This document shows positions 21,220-32,743 of a stretch of 64,000 nt of DNA, one piece after another. The notes beneath the pieces were generated by a model that saw only the letters and a program-made list of their open reading frames with translations, had not been told where the DNA came from and made no database searches. The DNA comes from Deinandra increscens subsp. villosa (Eukaryota > Streptophyta > Magnoliopsida > Asterales > Asteraceae). Position 1 is the stretch's first letter. Each line of letters begins with the position of its first letter. Location of the stretch: assembly GCA_039602395.1 (NCBI GenBank), contig JBCNJP010000017.1:22278275-22342274 (forward strand), in the 5' to 3' direction. A program made the translations under genes and the position numbers.

Positions 21220-21614
21220 TGTAGGTCCGGAAATCTCCCAAACACACGATATCTAATCAAACACGAGTGCGGAATCCTCGTATAAGATCGATTCAAGAAG
21301 AATAGTAGTAGAAGAGACTAGATCTATGAGAAAGATGAAGTCTTGAATGAATAAACACTACTATTGAAGCTGATCGTAAACAAGTAGACACAAGGAAATC
21401 GTAAACTTGGAATTTGTATTGAAAAGCTTGCCATACAATCATAATCAAGTGGGTTTATATACTACCCACTATACAAATCGTAAACTGTATGGAAGCCCAC
21501 ATGGCCCAATCATAAACACAAAACAAGCCCACTAACTAGTAAATTATAAGCCCAAAACTAATATAAACTAAGTCCAACACTAATGTTCATGCCTTACATA
21601 AATATAGCCCTACA
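21220..21614 (-). repeat. 5' LTR of nested element
   Basis: 395 bp, nearly identical to 9080-9474 (about three substitutions, for example near 21486, 21507 and 21573). Confidence 0.95.
21454..21461 (-). promoter_or_regulatory. LTR TATA box of nested element
   Basis: TATATAAA on the minus strand inside the 5' LTR, followed by CCC; the fourth element has TATATAAACCC in the same context, so it is conserved between copies. Confidence 0.7.
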
Positions 21615-23004
21615 ACGTGAATACATGCACCATATATAAAATTGTGAGAAATTGATCATTGGGAAATGATGGTACATTGACTTACGTATCTGAATCATGG
21701 ATAGAGTATATGAAAGAGCCATAAGATCATTGTTTGATATGTTTGGTAGGCTCGGCAAATCAGAAAGTATTCAGATGTGATATACACTAAATATTATTGC
21801 TTGACCATGTGGATAACATCTTGATGCGTATTTCTTGACAAAAAAAAAAGTGTGAAAAATAAAATGAGAAGTCACTGTGTATACTTGTGTTCATTTTGCA
21901 AAGATTTAAACTTGTTTGATTTTCTTTTTTGTCAAATGATCGGACTTTCTCTGCGTGCTGACAAGGCCGACCTGATTGTTGTTCGTTTGACGTTCTGCGT
22001 TATTTTCATTGGTGGTTCGTATAACTCATCGGACTTTCTCTACATGTACGGGAGTACCGACCTGAGTGTTGTTAGGTTATACAATTTCAACTTATTTTAT
22101 CTTTGTTATTTTGTTAAATCCGAGGCCTTATCTGCTTATCGAAAGATCGACCTTAAGGTAGACAATTTAACGTTCTTATTTCTTTTTGCATGAAACACAG
22201 TTGACGATATCATGAAAATATTATACTTTGTGAAAATTCACAAGTGTAATCACACAAAAGCAAAGGAAAAATAAAAAGTAAAAAGCAAATGTCTAAATAT
22301 GTCTGATAGTGTGGGATACACTAGTCAAAGCAAAATCTAATCAATACCTTAACATATCCAGATGTTATGAGTATGATTCTGCCTGAGTTTAAGATGGACA
22401 AATTATACCGGCAATCAGCATGACTTATGTGCTTCAATTAGTTGAAATTGAAGTGTAGTTCAGTGCGTCATGACCAATATGATCCCATATAGTGATCTTT
22501 CTCATACCAAAAATAGAGTTTGATTCTGTATTGCAATTTCGTTTCATTTTGGAAAAGTACAAAAAGATTTTTGGTGTGTTTTAGCATAAATTTGAAAAAT
22601 CAAACAGATTTTAGGTGTGCTCTGATATAAATTTTCTAAAAGCCAAAAAGATTTTGTTTCTGCTTTATTTTCGATCTGATCACCACGTGATACAAATTCA
22701 ATTTTCAAAATCATATCTTGTAGTCTCGAAGAGACGTTTTGCGCCAGGATAATTTATATTTTGAGCAGGTTGATAAAGTGAAAGAAATCACAACTTCAAG
22801 TCTTCTGAAGCTGTTGATGAAGACCAGAGATTCACCAGACGTTGGCAAGTATTTAAGATCAAGCTACGATCAAGTTGAGGAGGAGTTTGTTCGAAGATTC
22901 ATTTCATTGGACAAAGGGATTCTGCACTTGAGGGGGAGTTTGATTGAAGATACAATGTTGAGGATGTTGAAGAGATACTGCACACGACGAGGGGGGGGGG
23001 GGTT
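21615..23004 (+). other. 3' noncoding part of outer element, second half
   Basis: Continuation of the outer element after the nested insertion. It includes two or three diverged direct copies of a roughly 100-bp unit (ATCGGACTTTCTCT, then ACCGACCTGA) between 21940 and 22170. A 92-codon frame before the 3' LTR (22739-23017) shows no known domain and I do not call it a gene. Confidence 0.7.
22991..23002 (+). other. Polypurine tract of outer element
   Basis: A run of 12 G after CGACGA, two bases before the 3' LTR. The position fits a plus-strand primer; the pure G run may have grown by slippage. Confidence 0.7.
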
Positions 23005-23386
23005 TGTTGATACATAGTATGTGCGTCGTGTGAAGTATCCAATCAGACAATGTTGTGTGAAGATTCAAGACAAGACAAGATCAAGTTTAAGCTTAGGTTT
23101 GCTGCTGGGCGAACCTGGTCCGAACTTGGAGTTCGGATCAACCGAACTTGGAGTTCGGACAGGGTTCGGCCAGCAGTGTATAAACAGGAGTTTGGTCATT
23201 GTTTTGTGTACGAGAGAGAGTCTAAGCGAATCTTAAGTGTGTGTTTCTGTGGTGTGATTCTCTAAGTCTGTGTTCAAAGTGTCTAGAGTTGTAATTGTTC
23301 TTTGATCAATAAAACAACTCTTAATTACTCGTTTTGTATTCGATATAAGTAGATTGAGTAGACGATCCAAAGCTCATGCAATTTCA
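23005..23386 (+). repeat. 3' LTR of outer element
   Basis: 382 bp, TGTTGATACA to ATTTCA, followed by the CAAAA duplication. About 11 differences from the 5' LTR. Confidence 0.95.
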
Positions 23387-23391
23387 CAAAA

Positions 23392-24346
23392 TTTAGACAA
23401 TATGACACAACTGATATGAACTTAACTATTTTTGACAATATAACACAACTGAGAAGCTCATAGGACACAATGGCGAAGATGATGATGCTTCAAGCAACTG
23501 ATATACACAATATGACACAAAATTACTAATAACTATCTTTCACATAAGATACAATATGACACACTATTACTAATTCTCACACACAATATGACATGGACAT
23601 TAGACGTAATATAATACAACTGGTTCAGAATTTTGGCCAGAATTGATGAATTTGATGCAGTTTGACTTTTCAAAAGTCAAACTATTATTCTTTTGGATAA
23701 GAAATTGTGTTTGGATGTTTGAATGATTTTAGTAGTTTTAGCTTGTCAAGATGAATCAAATGCAAGTTATAGAATGAATTATATGGAGTATTAATGAACT
23801 TTCAGTTTTCACAACTTCATGTTCTTCATGAAGGTTCATCAATGGTGGTTTCATGAAATCTCAATGATATTGAACGAATTTGGTACCTATAGGTTTAGTT
23901 TGAGACCCGAAACCAATTGGTGTGATCAATTTTGACTTTCATCCATGATTATATCGAATTATGATTGAAGTCCTTCAAGTTTTTAAAGCAAAAAGTAGCA
24001 ACCTTTGTTCTTCTTGTTCATCAGATATCATACCTGATCAAAACCTATGCAATATGGATCTCTATGTGTTAGGTTTTCTGTCACGAGTTCTTTTCAAGTT
24101 ATGACTTGAATTATCATTGAGAACTGAACAAGATATGGTGGATCAAAGTTACCTGTTAAAAAATTATGAATTTGGAGGCTGGGAACGAACGGATCGGGAG
24201 TTTTTTGAAGTGTTTTGATATATTTACCTAATTACCCCTCCATGCATTTTGAATTTTAAACCCTAGTTACTAATCTACAAAGGATACGGTCTTACAACCA
24301 TAAATCTTCATTTAGTTGAAGATTTAATGGTTGAAATTACTTCTTA
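23392..24346. other. Noncoding DNA
   Basis: AT-rich. The first 250 bp have many ATATGACACAA words that also appear inverted left of the outer element (about 4490-4510), so they belonged to one locus before the insertion. Nothing coding. Confidence 0.5.
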
Positions 24347-24615
24347 GAGCATTCATAGCCCATTCCTTATACTTATCCCTATAATTTATACATTAATCAT
24401 TACTTTTTCTCCCTCTTACACAGTCATAAATAAATAATATTTGTATACCTTTATCATTACTTTTTCTCCCTCTTTAGGGATTCAACAATTTTTTCCTCAA
24501 ATATAGGGATGAATATTAACTTTTCTTTTTTGCTTTAGTCACAAGCACTCACAACTAAACCTAAAATTTTAAGGTTTACACTCACATATTTATAGGGAAT
24601 GGGATGTGAATGCTC
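24347..24615. mobile_element. Tourist-like MITE, 269 bp
   Basis: Terminal inverted repeats GAGCATTC(A)TAGCCCATTCC and its inverse GGAATGGGATGTGAATGCTC with TTA on both sides (24344-24346, 24616-24618). A 3-bp TTA duplication and short size fit a PIF/Harbinger MITE. Confidence 0.75.
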
Positions 24616-24618
24616 TTA

Positions 24619-27302
24619 GCCTTCTTATCCAAAACCAAACTTCTTATTTGAACTTCTCTCTACTTGTTTATAAACTTTATATGATCTAAAAATTACTTGA
24701 TAGTATTTAACTAGATATTGCAATGCGTGTGACGTGTTCAGATCTATACCTAAAAATAACTAATTTAATCTAGACCTAAACCTAGACCTAGACACACCTA
24801 ATTTTACCGAAACTCCTAAACCAAACCGAACCTAAAGGCAAGTGTACCTATTGGTGGCAGTATAGCTACAGAAAACCGGATATCGAACCCTAAGGACACT
24901 AGATAGCTAGACTCTAACCTAGGACTCTATGAATGAGAAATTTGAGTAATTTGAATTAGAAGTGAACTTAGATTTTAAATAACTAACTAACTACTGACAA
25001 CTAGAGAACTTTAGACGACTTCAGAAATGAGAAGGGTACCACCTAGACCTAAAATCCTAATTAATATTAACGACCTCACTCGGTTATGACAATTTTGATG
25101 GAACCAGGATCTTAACACACAACCTATAGAAACTCTATGAGCCCCTAAATCACTCTCCGGATGTTACTTATAGAATACCCTAAAGACTAGAATACGCTTA
25201 CCGGCTTGATTAGTTCACATTTTGAGTCCTTCTTAATTGACAACTCTAACGCTCGAATAAGTGGTTCACCTTTTAAGTCCTTCCCACTTCAACTACCTAA
25301 GAAGACCCTCGAAACAATCTATGGCACCTTAAGACAGTCGGAGCTACCACTAATCACTTCAATTGACACGATTAGCAAATTAGCTAACTAACTTAGGGAA
25401 TTTCCTTTTGGGATAATTTTATCCTAAGTAACTAACCAGCCCGACTAACTGATAATCCATTACCTTTTGAGTCTCAAGATAGGCAGAATATTAAACTCAC
25501 AATAATGATAATTAGTTAATTCTATGATCACTAAACTAGCAGCACATAATTAATAGCAAGCACAAACCTACTACTAAAACATTTAGCTCAAACCGAAAGA
25601 CATTCACAACCCAAATATGAATTAACCAATAATCAAGATCACAACTTTAATACTCATATGCATATAATTTCAGTGAATTTGTGGAATTTAATAAAGCAAT
25701 CATCCATCAATAAAAGATTGTCATAAACCGAGTAAGGTAACTAATACTAAAAATTCATCATTAGTCTAAGTGGCATAATTAACTTAGCCTAAAATCATGT
25801 TCATGACAGAAACAACGATAAAATCCATAATTTAATCTCAATCATGGTTTTTGACAAATCAAATACAAGAAACGAGAGAGAAATTAAAAACCCGGATTAA
25901 TAATACGTGTCGAATGATTTGTTCCGAGAATCCAATCGAACTCTTCCCCTTTTCATGCTCGAATTTGCGTCCCTATTAATCGTTGAAGTGCCTTCAATTC
26001 GTCTACTGCCGGCTCAAAAATTGTAGAACCCCTTTTTTACTGTTCGTCGTTTTTTTATATATGTGTGAAAGTATTGCAAGCGACAAAAGTCGGTTTTCAC
26101 CGACTTGAAATTCCCGCAATCTTGCGTATCACATTTTGCATATTTTAACCTCTTGACTTTTCTTTAATTCTATGTCAGTTCCTGAAGTTTGTTAGTTAAT
26201 TCTTTCAACCTTTGAACTTTGATGTAATGTCATATCATCCCCTCAGACTCGTATGTCAACCTACAACCAAATATATTTGAACAATGTTGAGCACAATGAC
26301 ATAATAAACACAATTAAAAATTAAAAGACTCAAACTCACACTAAATTGTACAAAAACGACCCAATATCACATTAAGACTCAGTTACTATAACTTAAATTA
26401 AAAAACTAGACAAAAATAACTCAAACTCGACTCAATTTATATACAAAATACACGAAAAATATAGGATGTGTTTAGCACACATCAACGTGCGTTGCTACGT
26501 GAACAAAAGCTATTCTGAATGCACGGAACTAAAAATATGACATCAAAAACGAAAACATTGATTGTTTTGATTGTTGACCTGATATAAATTCGTATCACAT
26601 TAGTTAAAGTGAACACTATACAATATTAGATACGTAAGACAACAGATGTGAAACCTAAAACTAAAACTAAAGAAAAATTTAACAATTAAAAAAAAGAATA
26701 AATTTTCACACAAAATTTAAAATAAAAAGAAAAAAAATAAAATTATCATAAACATGCAATACAAAATAATACATCTTGTAATGAAAATTGTATTTTGTAA
26801 ACATAAAGTAAAAAAAATAATATATTATAAAAAAAGTTACACAACACAATTGTATAATTTATATATAAGTAAAATAAACCATCATAAAAAGTGTTTGTTG
26901 GTTTTCTTTAAAAAAAATCATGATATAAAAAAAAAGTATGAAAACACCATAAACCTAACTTTATTTAAGGTTATTCTTAGTGGGTTTGAAATGTGCGTCA
27001 TAATAGGATTATAACGCCCCAACATCATTACACCTTCACACATAGCATCCCGCTCCCCCTTCAAGCGCCATGTAGCTCGCGCCCACCCTCACATTTTCTG
27101 TCTTTTCCTAATTGGTTTAACATTCTCTCCTTTTTTTTTTTGATTGGCTACCTTAAAAAAAATAAACTGACGTATATTATAAAGCCTCCCCACTACACCA
27201 CTTAAAGCTATAAAGCCCTATCTGTCACGTGTCGCGGTTTGTCCAATTAGAAGGCTCTATAACTAGATATAGCATTAAGTGAAAACAACTCCAAACAACA
27301 CA
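24619..27302. other. AT-rich noncoding DNA, unclassified repeat
   Basis: The stretch 24760-26040 has the look of a dispersed repeat (tandem ACCTAGACCTA words, then GGATATCGAACCCTAAGGAC), possibly the end of an old LTR element, but I cannot delimit it. From 26050 to 27300 it is low-complexity A/T sequence with no supported gene. Confidence 0.4.
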
Positions 27303-27305
27303 TTA

Positions 27306-27451
27306 GGGCATGAGGTATACCCATGTGGTGTGATGGTGGTATGGTGGCCACATCATCGCTGACTAGACCACATGCAGGCCACGTCATCGCTGACTGGACC
27401 ACATGTACTTACCACACACATGGTGGTATACCCCATGTGGTGTGGTGCAGT

Positions 27452-27500
<49 letters not shown>

Positions 27501-27974
27501 ATTTCTTTTTGTCTTCTTAAATAAATGGTGCGTGAATATTTAAAAAAAAATGCTAAATGTCTAAAAGTTCAATTATCTTCTACCACAATACAAACATATC
27601 AAAAAGAGTTCACATGACAAAAAATATTAAAAAAGAAACTAGTCTGTTTTCGTTCAAACATATACGTTTGTTTTCAGAAAAAGAAAAAAATAAAGAATAC
27701 TTCGAATTTTATTTCTTTAAAAAAGCTAACATGTAAAAGTTATTTGATAAAAACCAGATTTTAACCTAAATAATAATTATTTAGTTTTAATATAATAAAA
27801 TATATCATTCATGTGTCAATTGTTGAATGGCCCTATCTCACTTCACTCCCATCTTCACGTACGTGAAGAAATTAGCGTAAAACAACAACGCACAACTTTC
27901 GCACCGGACTGAAATGGTTTCAACGTAGTAACTTGAATGCCAACTAAGCATCACGCGGGGTATACCGCATGAGC
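27306..27974. mobile_element. PIF/Harbinger-type MITE, 669 bp
   Basis: Ends GGGCATGAGGTATACCC and, inverted, GCTCATGCGGTATACCCC, with TTA at 27303-27305 and 27975-27977. The inside includes a near-palindrome of TGGTATACC words at 27310-27440 and an AT microsatellite. No transposase. Confidence 0.75.
27457..27498. repeat. (AT)n microsatellite
   Basis: About 20 uninterrupted AT units inside the Harbinger-type MITE. Confidence 0.95.
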
Positions 27975-27977
27975 TTA

Positions 27978-28270
27978 CACTTAACATCGCTTCTAGGACG
28001 TGAACACATATCTTTTGGTTAGTGGTAAGGAGTAATGGAGATTACCAGAAACACTCGTAAGCTATTCAACATCAATTTTAAATTTTATAACAGCTCAATC
28101 TCAACATGGTTCATTTACATCTTTATAAAGTAATCTTTGATAATGTTTCTATTCAATTATTTAATTTTTTTTAACAACATTTAATCTTACTTTACATCTA
28201 AACCACCCTCTATATTTACAAGGCAAAGTCTTTTGATATTAGATTATTTAAATAACTACCATTAAAGTAC
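27978..28270. other. Noncoding DNA
   Basis: Short AT-rich interval between a MITE and a SINE; nothing recognised. Confidence 0.5.
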
Positions 28271-28285
28271 GTCAAACACTTAATT

Positions 28286-28516
28286 TTTTTCTTTTTGAAC
28301 GATAAATTTGGATCACTGACGGAGATATTACACCACCCACCCGATCATCTCCAATTACTATCAGGAGAAAACTCACCACTGATGAGAAAACTCTCTGGCC
28401 CAACTTGTAACCCCCATTTTTTTAATTCTATTTGTTACAAGCGAAACTTGAACCCAAGACCTCTTAATAAGGGGTCATACACATTTATCACTAGAATAAG
28501 GCAAGCTAGTGGGTGT
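28286..28516 (-). mobile_element. SINE with 15-bp target duplication
   Basis: Body of 231 bp flanked by the perfect repeat GTCAAACACTTAATT (28271-28285 and 28517-28531). On the minus strand the head has tRNA-like promoter boxes (TAGCTTGCCTTA, and a B box in GGGTTCAAGTTTC) and the 3' end is A-rich. A diverged second copy lies at 50098-50320. SINEs move with LINE enzymes. Confidence 0.85.
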
Positions 28517-28531
28517 GTCAAACACTTAATT

Positions 28532-29034
28532 AACATATTATCTTATTGCTACTGCAAAACACTATTTTTAATTTATATGTTATTGATACCGAAAGTTAAT
28601 GGCATTAAACGTGTTAGGTTTAGTAAATTACAAAAATAGAACGATGTAAACAACATATATAACATATATAATTGAAAATAAAATAAATGCCGGCTGCAAC
28701 ACGTTCTTAATAAGTGTGCATCATGTAGTATATGTCGTAACACGATGTTGGAGCCTTAGAGGGTACTCTAGATGTATTCGAACAGATATTTAAATTTCTC
28801 TTTCAATGTTTGTTAATAAAAATTATGATTGATAATTAGACCACCTCTAATAAGTTTAGATTAAAACACTTAAAAACATGTCTAGTTTTTCTAAACAGGA
28901 ATTTCTAGAGTTTTATGATAAATACATACTTGTAACTTGAAGGATTTATTTCCCTAAACATATCATTTAAACCATTAATAGAACGACTCCTTTAAGACAA
29001 AAAAAAAAAAAAAAAAAAACATTCAAAAGGGAGA
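28532..29034. other. Noncoding DNA with an A run
   Basis: AT-rich, including a run of more than 20 A at about 28999-29020. No gene. Confidence 0.5.
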
Positions 29035-29042
29035 CACAATAG

Positions 29043-29808
29043 TAGTGATGTAAACGGGTGCGGGTAATAGTGGGGTCTTCATTACCCGTATCCGCACTCG
29101 ATCTAAATTCCCATACCCATCTCCGCCCCGCCTAATACCCGAAGGGTACGGGTAAAAAAAACCCACGCGGATACGGGGAACCCGATGGGTACCCATTTCA
29201 GCTGAAAAAAAAGTTCATTTTTTTTAAAAGTCCGAAAAATATAACCATAATATGTCAAGCATTCAAGTTTCATAATTCAATCCCACAATAATAATAGCAA
29301 ACAAGACAATCAGCAAGTTCTCAAGTTCTTTAAAAAAAATAAAAAACCAAATATCAAAATCCACGAAGCTCGGACCCGCTTCATTGTCTTTTATAACTTC
29401 AAACTTTGCAAGATGTTTTTCTTTTTCTAAAATGTGCACCTAGCAATAAATAATAAACAAATATTAGTATTATTACAAAATATTTGTTAGAAAAATTAAA
29501 ACAAAATATTAAATATTTAAAATATACAAAATATTTGTTGGAAAACATATACAATATAAACAACCCCAATATTTGTTAGAAAAAATAAAACAAAATATTA
29601 ATTTATATATAAAGGACATATATAAATTATATATATTCAGGTATTAAACGGGGCGGGTAGTGCCATCCCGTATCCGACTCGTTCCCGTTCCAGGTTTTAA
29701 AAACAATACCCGTCCTCACCCCATTACCCGTTAAGACGGATAATACCCGTCCCATTCGGATTAGGTGCCCGCGGGTAACTACTTTCGTGGGTAAAATTTA
29801 CATCCCTA
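29043..29808. mobile_element. hAT-type non-autonomous element, 766 bp
   Basis: Flanked by the perfect 8-bp repeat CACAATAG (29035-29042 and 29809-29816). Terminal inverted repeats start TAGTGATGTAAAC and TAGGGATGTAAAT. Subterminal GC-rich words (TACCCGT, GCGGGTA) are repeated at both ends; the centre is AT-rich and noncoding. Confidence 0.88.
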
Positions 29809-29816
29809 CACAATAG

Positions 29817-31492
29817 CATTGTTACGTTATCACCATCTTTTTATGGTAGTTTTCGATTTTTGGGTATCCGGTGTGAGTGCTAAAACATAATTCTTTGGAT
29901 ATATAAAAAAGTTCATGTATCTACAATAAAATATTAATTAAATACAAACCCCAACTGCTACCTCAGGTTAACTAATATACTTCGTATCATAAAAGGATCT
30001 AGTTTCTCCCAATAATATGACTTAACTAATGTCGTTATTCGTCTTCGATTATTAAAGCTTGTATTAATTCAAAGCTTAAAATATGCTGTTCTAGTCTTGG
30101 GCCACCTTAAACAACAATCTGGACATGTCTGGGCTACCTCAAATAGCAATCTGGACCCAAAATACTGGATGGAGTCTTCATTAATTTCACACGGGTCCAA
30201 ACCGCAAAAAACCCGGAATCCAAACCGGAAAAATTAGTTTGATCGTTCGGGTAAACCAAACCAATCCGGCCGGTTCGGTTTAGGATTTTCAAAAACCGTA
30301 TATTCCACTTTGCTCCAAAAAGGTTCTCTAAACCGGACCAACCGGACCGTGAAGACCCTAGTTTTTACAATAGAAAAAAATAGAGTGACTTAATTGTAAC
30401 ACAAATTGAAAGTTAAGTGATTTTTACAATTGAAAAGAAGTTAGAGTGACTTAATTTGAATACTTATCAAACTTGGTTATTATTCTATGATCTTTTCCTT
30501 TTAAGAAAAGAAATATTACAAAGTTATACATATATTAACGATAAAAAATGGTTGATATTATGGTGTATTTTTTTTTGTTTAAAATATAAAGTATATAAAG
30601 CTATTTTAGTTTTAAAAAGTTTATAAAACAAATATTTATTGAAACAAGTCAACAGTTAACATGACAGTTTTTTATTGGTCAATATGGATTATACGATAAA
30701 AGCGGTTTGTATCTTATCATATCCAAGTGTTTATGAGTGTGCGTGTATAATGTAAAAAAATAAAAATCAAAAGGTTTCTTTAAGATATACAAATAATTTT
30801 TTGACATGTTTTGTTGATACAACGGGAGCCAGGTAGATCTTGCACCTGCCATGCTATGAAGGCAAGGTACTGATCTTGGATGTGACGAACAGGCTTGGCT
30901 GAAAACCTGTTAAGATGGAAAAAAACATCTTTAATCTCACCGCAGGAGGGAGCATCCTGCAAACAACCTCCAACGTGAGAATCAATAAGGGTTTTTGAAG
31001 TCAAGTCATTAGAGAGTAAGAGAGTAGTGAAAGTAAATGAGAAGTATGGATTGTTCAAGTTGGATGTAAAATGGAATTTTGAATATTACATTGGTTGAGT
31101 TCTCATTTTATACGTGAGGCTTGGGATTCGTAGGCTCCTGGCGCATCCCGTACAAGAATGTGATGCGTTTATAGATGTCAGGTTATCTTCACTGTTAAAT
31201 GCATGAATTTAGTTTGTTTTTGCATCAAAACACATTTAGCTTGAGTTATTGTATGTTTTATAGGTGAATAAAGAAGAATGGTACAAAACAATTGAGAGTT
31301 AGAACGAGAATTAAAGAAGTGGGATAAAAGATGAATTTTGTAGATTTTCAAGTGTTTCTCAACAATGTCAAACACGAAGTTCAACCGGACGAAGATAATG
31401 AACCAGACTTTTGAAGCATTCATGATGAAGATGAGTGACTAATCTCTCATTGATTAATCCCACGATGTAGGGTTGGTTTAGGGTTTTGATTT
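29817..31492. other. Mostly noncoding DNA with one unrecognised short ORF
   Basis: At 30780-31058 (minus) there is a 92-codon frame whose middle (DAPSCGEIKDVFFHL, AFIAWQVQDLPGSRC) looks more protein-like than its surroundings. I cannot name a family, and it may be a gene fragment. Another minus frame at 31178-31423 has no support. Words CCGGTTCGGTTTAGG near 30270 suggest a decayed hAT end. Confidence 0.35.
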
Positions 31493-31669
31493 CACTACGT
31501 CAAAAAGAGGTTTTGGTGACGGAAAAAAATGACCGTAGGTCTTTGGCCACGTATTTTTTTCCAGTTCAAACGTGACCAACGGTCTCGTCACCATACGTAT
31601 GATACAGTCACGTTAAAATATTAGTGGCTGAAGCCACCTAAAAGCGTGGCTAAAGGGTACCAATATTTA

Positions 31670-32743
31670 GGGTTATTGGATTTAAATAATCCTAACTATT
31701 AGTAATTGGCCGATAATAATCTGAACTCAGGAAATGTTTTCTAACGAGCCAAACTTTCCTTCTATTTTCTTCTGGCAGTCCCAAACTAACTGACCACTAA
31801 CGGTGTTAGATTTTTGCTGACGTGGCAAAATGAGGGGCATTTATGAAAATTAAAAAAGATGAGGTCTATTTAAGTAATTGTTTTTCTTTAATTTTTTTAC
31901 TCATCGACAACAAGAGACCAAAGAGGGCTTTCATGCCTGGTCTCCGGCAGGCCAGTTCCGGCCACGATTCCGGCCAAAGGGGCGGCGGCTCCACCAAAGA
32001 GGGCTTTCTGCCTCTTCTTTCCCGGAACCAAATGTGTGACCCTCGTGGTCGTTCTCGGTCACGAAGCACGACGAAAAGCAACAACAGTCGCAGTTTTCGC
32101 TAGGGTTCCGCCAGTCAGCGTCGTTGTTGAAGCTGGTTCCGGCAGAGGTAACGACTTCATCTTCAACCAGAAGCACAGATTATGGTACGTCTTCGTCTTC
32201 TTTTTCGTCGATCTAGAACGGATCTGAAACACCAATCGATGTGTGATAGTGGTGGTGGTCGCAGCCGGAGGTTTAGAAATTGAAGAAAGAAGCCTAACTT
32301 TTCGGTGGAGAGGGAAGCGGTGGTGGTGGTGCAGGAGCGGTGGTGGTGGTGATGCCGGAGCGGTGGTGGTGGTGCAAAGCGGTGGTGGTGGTGCAGGAGC
32401 GGTGGTGGTGGTGATGTCGGAGCGGTAGTGGTGGTACAAAGCGGTGGTGGTGGTGGTGGTGCCACATAAGCTTAAAAATAGCATTAAAATTAAAAAAAAA
32501 ACTAAAAAAAAAGCCACCTGACATGGCCATGTCATCAAAATAATGTCACGTCAGATTAGAATGCCACATGGGCCGCCACCTATACATGCCACGTCATCAA
32601 AAGTTAACGGTGTTAACATTCTGTTAGTTTGGGACTGCCAAAAGAAAATAGAGGGAAAGTTTGACTTGTTAGAAAACATTTCCTGAGTTGGGATTATTAT
32701 CGGCCAATTGCTGATAGTTGGGATTATTTAAATCCAATAACCC
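31670..32743. mobile_element. MULE, 1074 bp, nested in CACTA
   Basis: Flanked by the perfect 9-bp repeat CAATATTTA (31661-31669 and 32744-32752), the Mutator hallmark. Long terminal inverted repeats of about 140 bp begin GGGTTATTGGATTTAAATAA. The interior is GC-rich compared with its surroundings, with a GGT minisatellite and possible captured DNA at 31900-32200 that I cannot assign. No transposase. Confidence 0.9.
32317..32462. repeat. GGT-rich minisatellite
   Basis: Six or so units of GCGGTGGTGGTGGTG followed by variable GCAGGA, GATGCCGGA or CAAA spacers. Reading frames through it (His/Thr- or Gly/Val-rich) are repeat artefacts. Confidence 0.85.

Larger units (their letters stand above)
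9080..21614 (-). mobile_element. Nested 12.5-kb copia element with post-pol ORFs
   Basis: Minus-strand insertion with two 395-bp LTRs differing at about three positions, a primer-binding site inside the right LTR and a polypurine tract inside the left LTR. Flanks are AGGTG (9075-9079) and ACGTG (21615-21619), a 4/5 match that fits a mutated 5-bp target duplication. Reading 5' to 3': leader with a GTTTACGA array, Gag with two zinc knuckles, protease, integrase before RT (the copia order), RNase H, about 2 kb noncoding, then two overlapping ORFs before the polypurine tract. RT and RNase H are open. Gag and the protease-integrase part carry one stop and several frameshifts, so this copy is young but not fully intact. 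Confidence 0.95.
4564..23386 (+). mobile_element. Outer copia-type LTR element, gag-only, non-autonomous
   Basis: Both 382-bp LTRs are present and the insertion is flanked by the 5-bp direct repeat CAAAA (4559-4563 and 23387-23391). Order: LTR, primer-binding site TGGTATCAGAGC, motif-rich leader, a decayed gag with two zinc knuckles and a long coiled coil, a 3' noncoding part, G-rich tract, LTR. No protease, integrase, RT or RNase H of its own is present; the pol found inside belongs to a younger nested element at 9080-21614. Without that insert the element is about 6.3 kb. The LTRs differ by about 11 positions (roughly 3%), against about 3 in the nested element, which agrees with the nesting order. 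Confidence 0.93.

Noticed and set aside
22739..23017. 92-residue protein before the outer 3' LTR
   Set aside because: No domain, runs into the poly-G tract and LTR; more likely 3' untranslated sequence.
24760..26040. LTR of a gypsy-type element
   Set aside because: Word composition is suggestive but no paired LTR, primer-binding site or coding domain is present.
30180..30360. hAT element end
   Set aside because: CCGGTTCGGTTTAGG words resemble hAT subterminal repeats, but no inverted partner or 8-bp duplication was found.
32059..32538. His/Thr-rich and Gly/Val-rich proteins on both strands
   Set aside because: They translate the GGT minisatellite of a MULE and are not conserved in any single frame.
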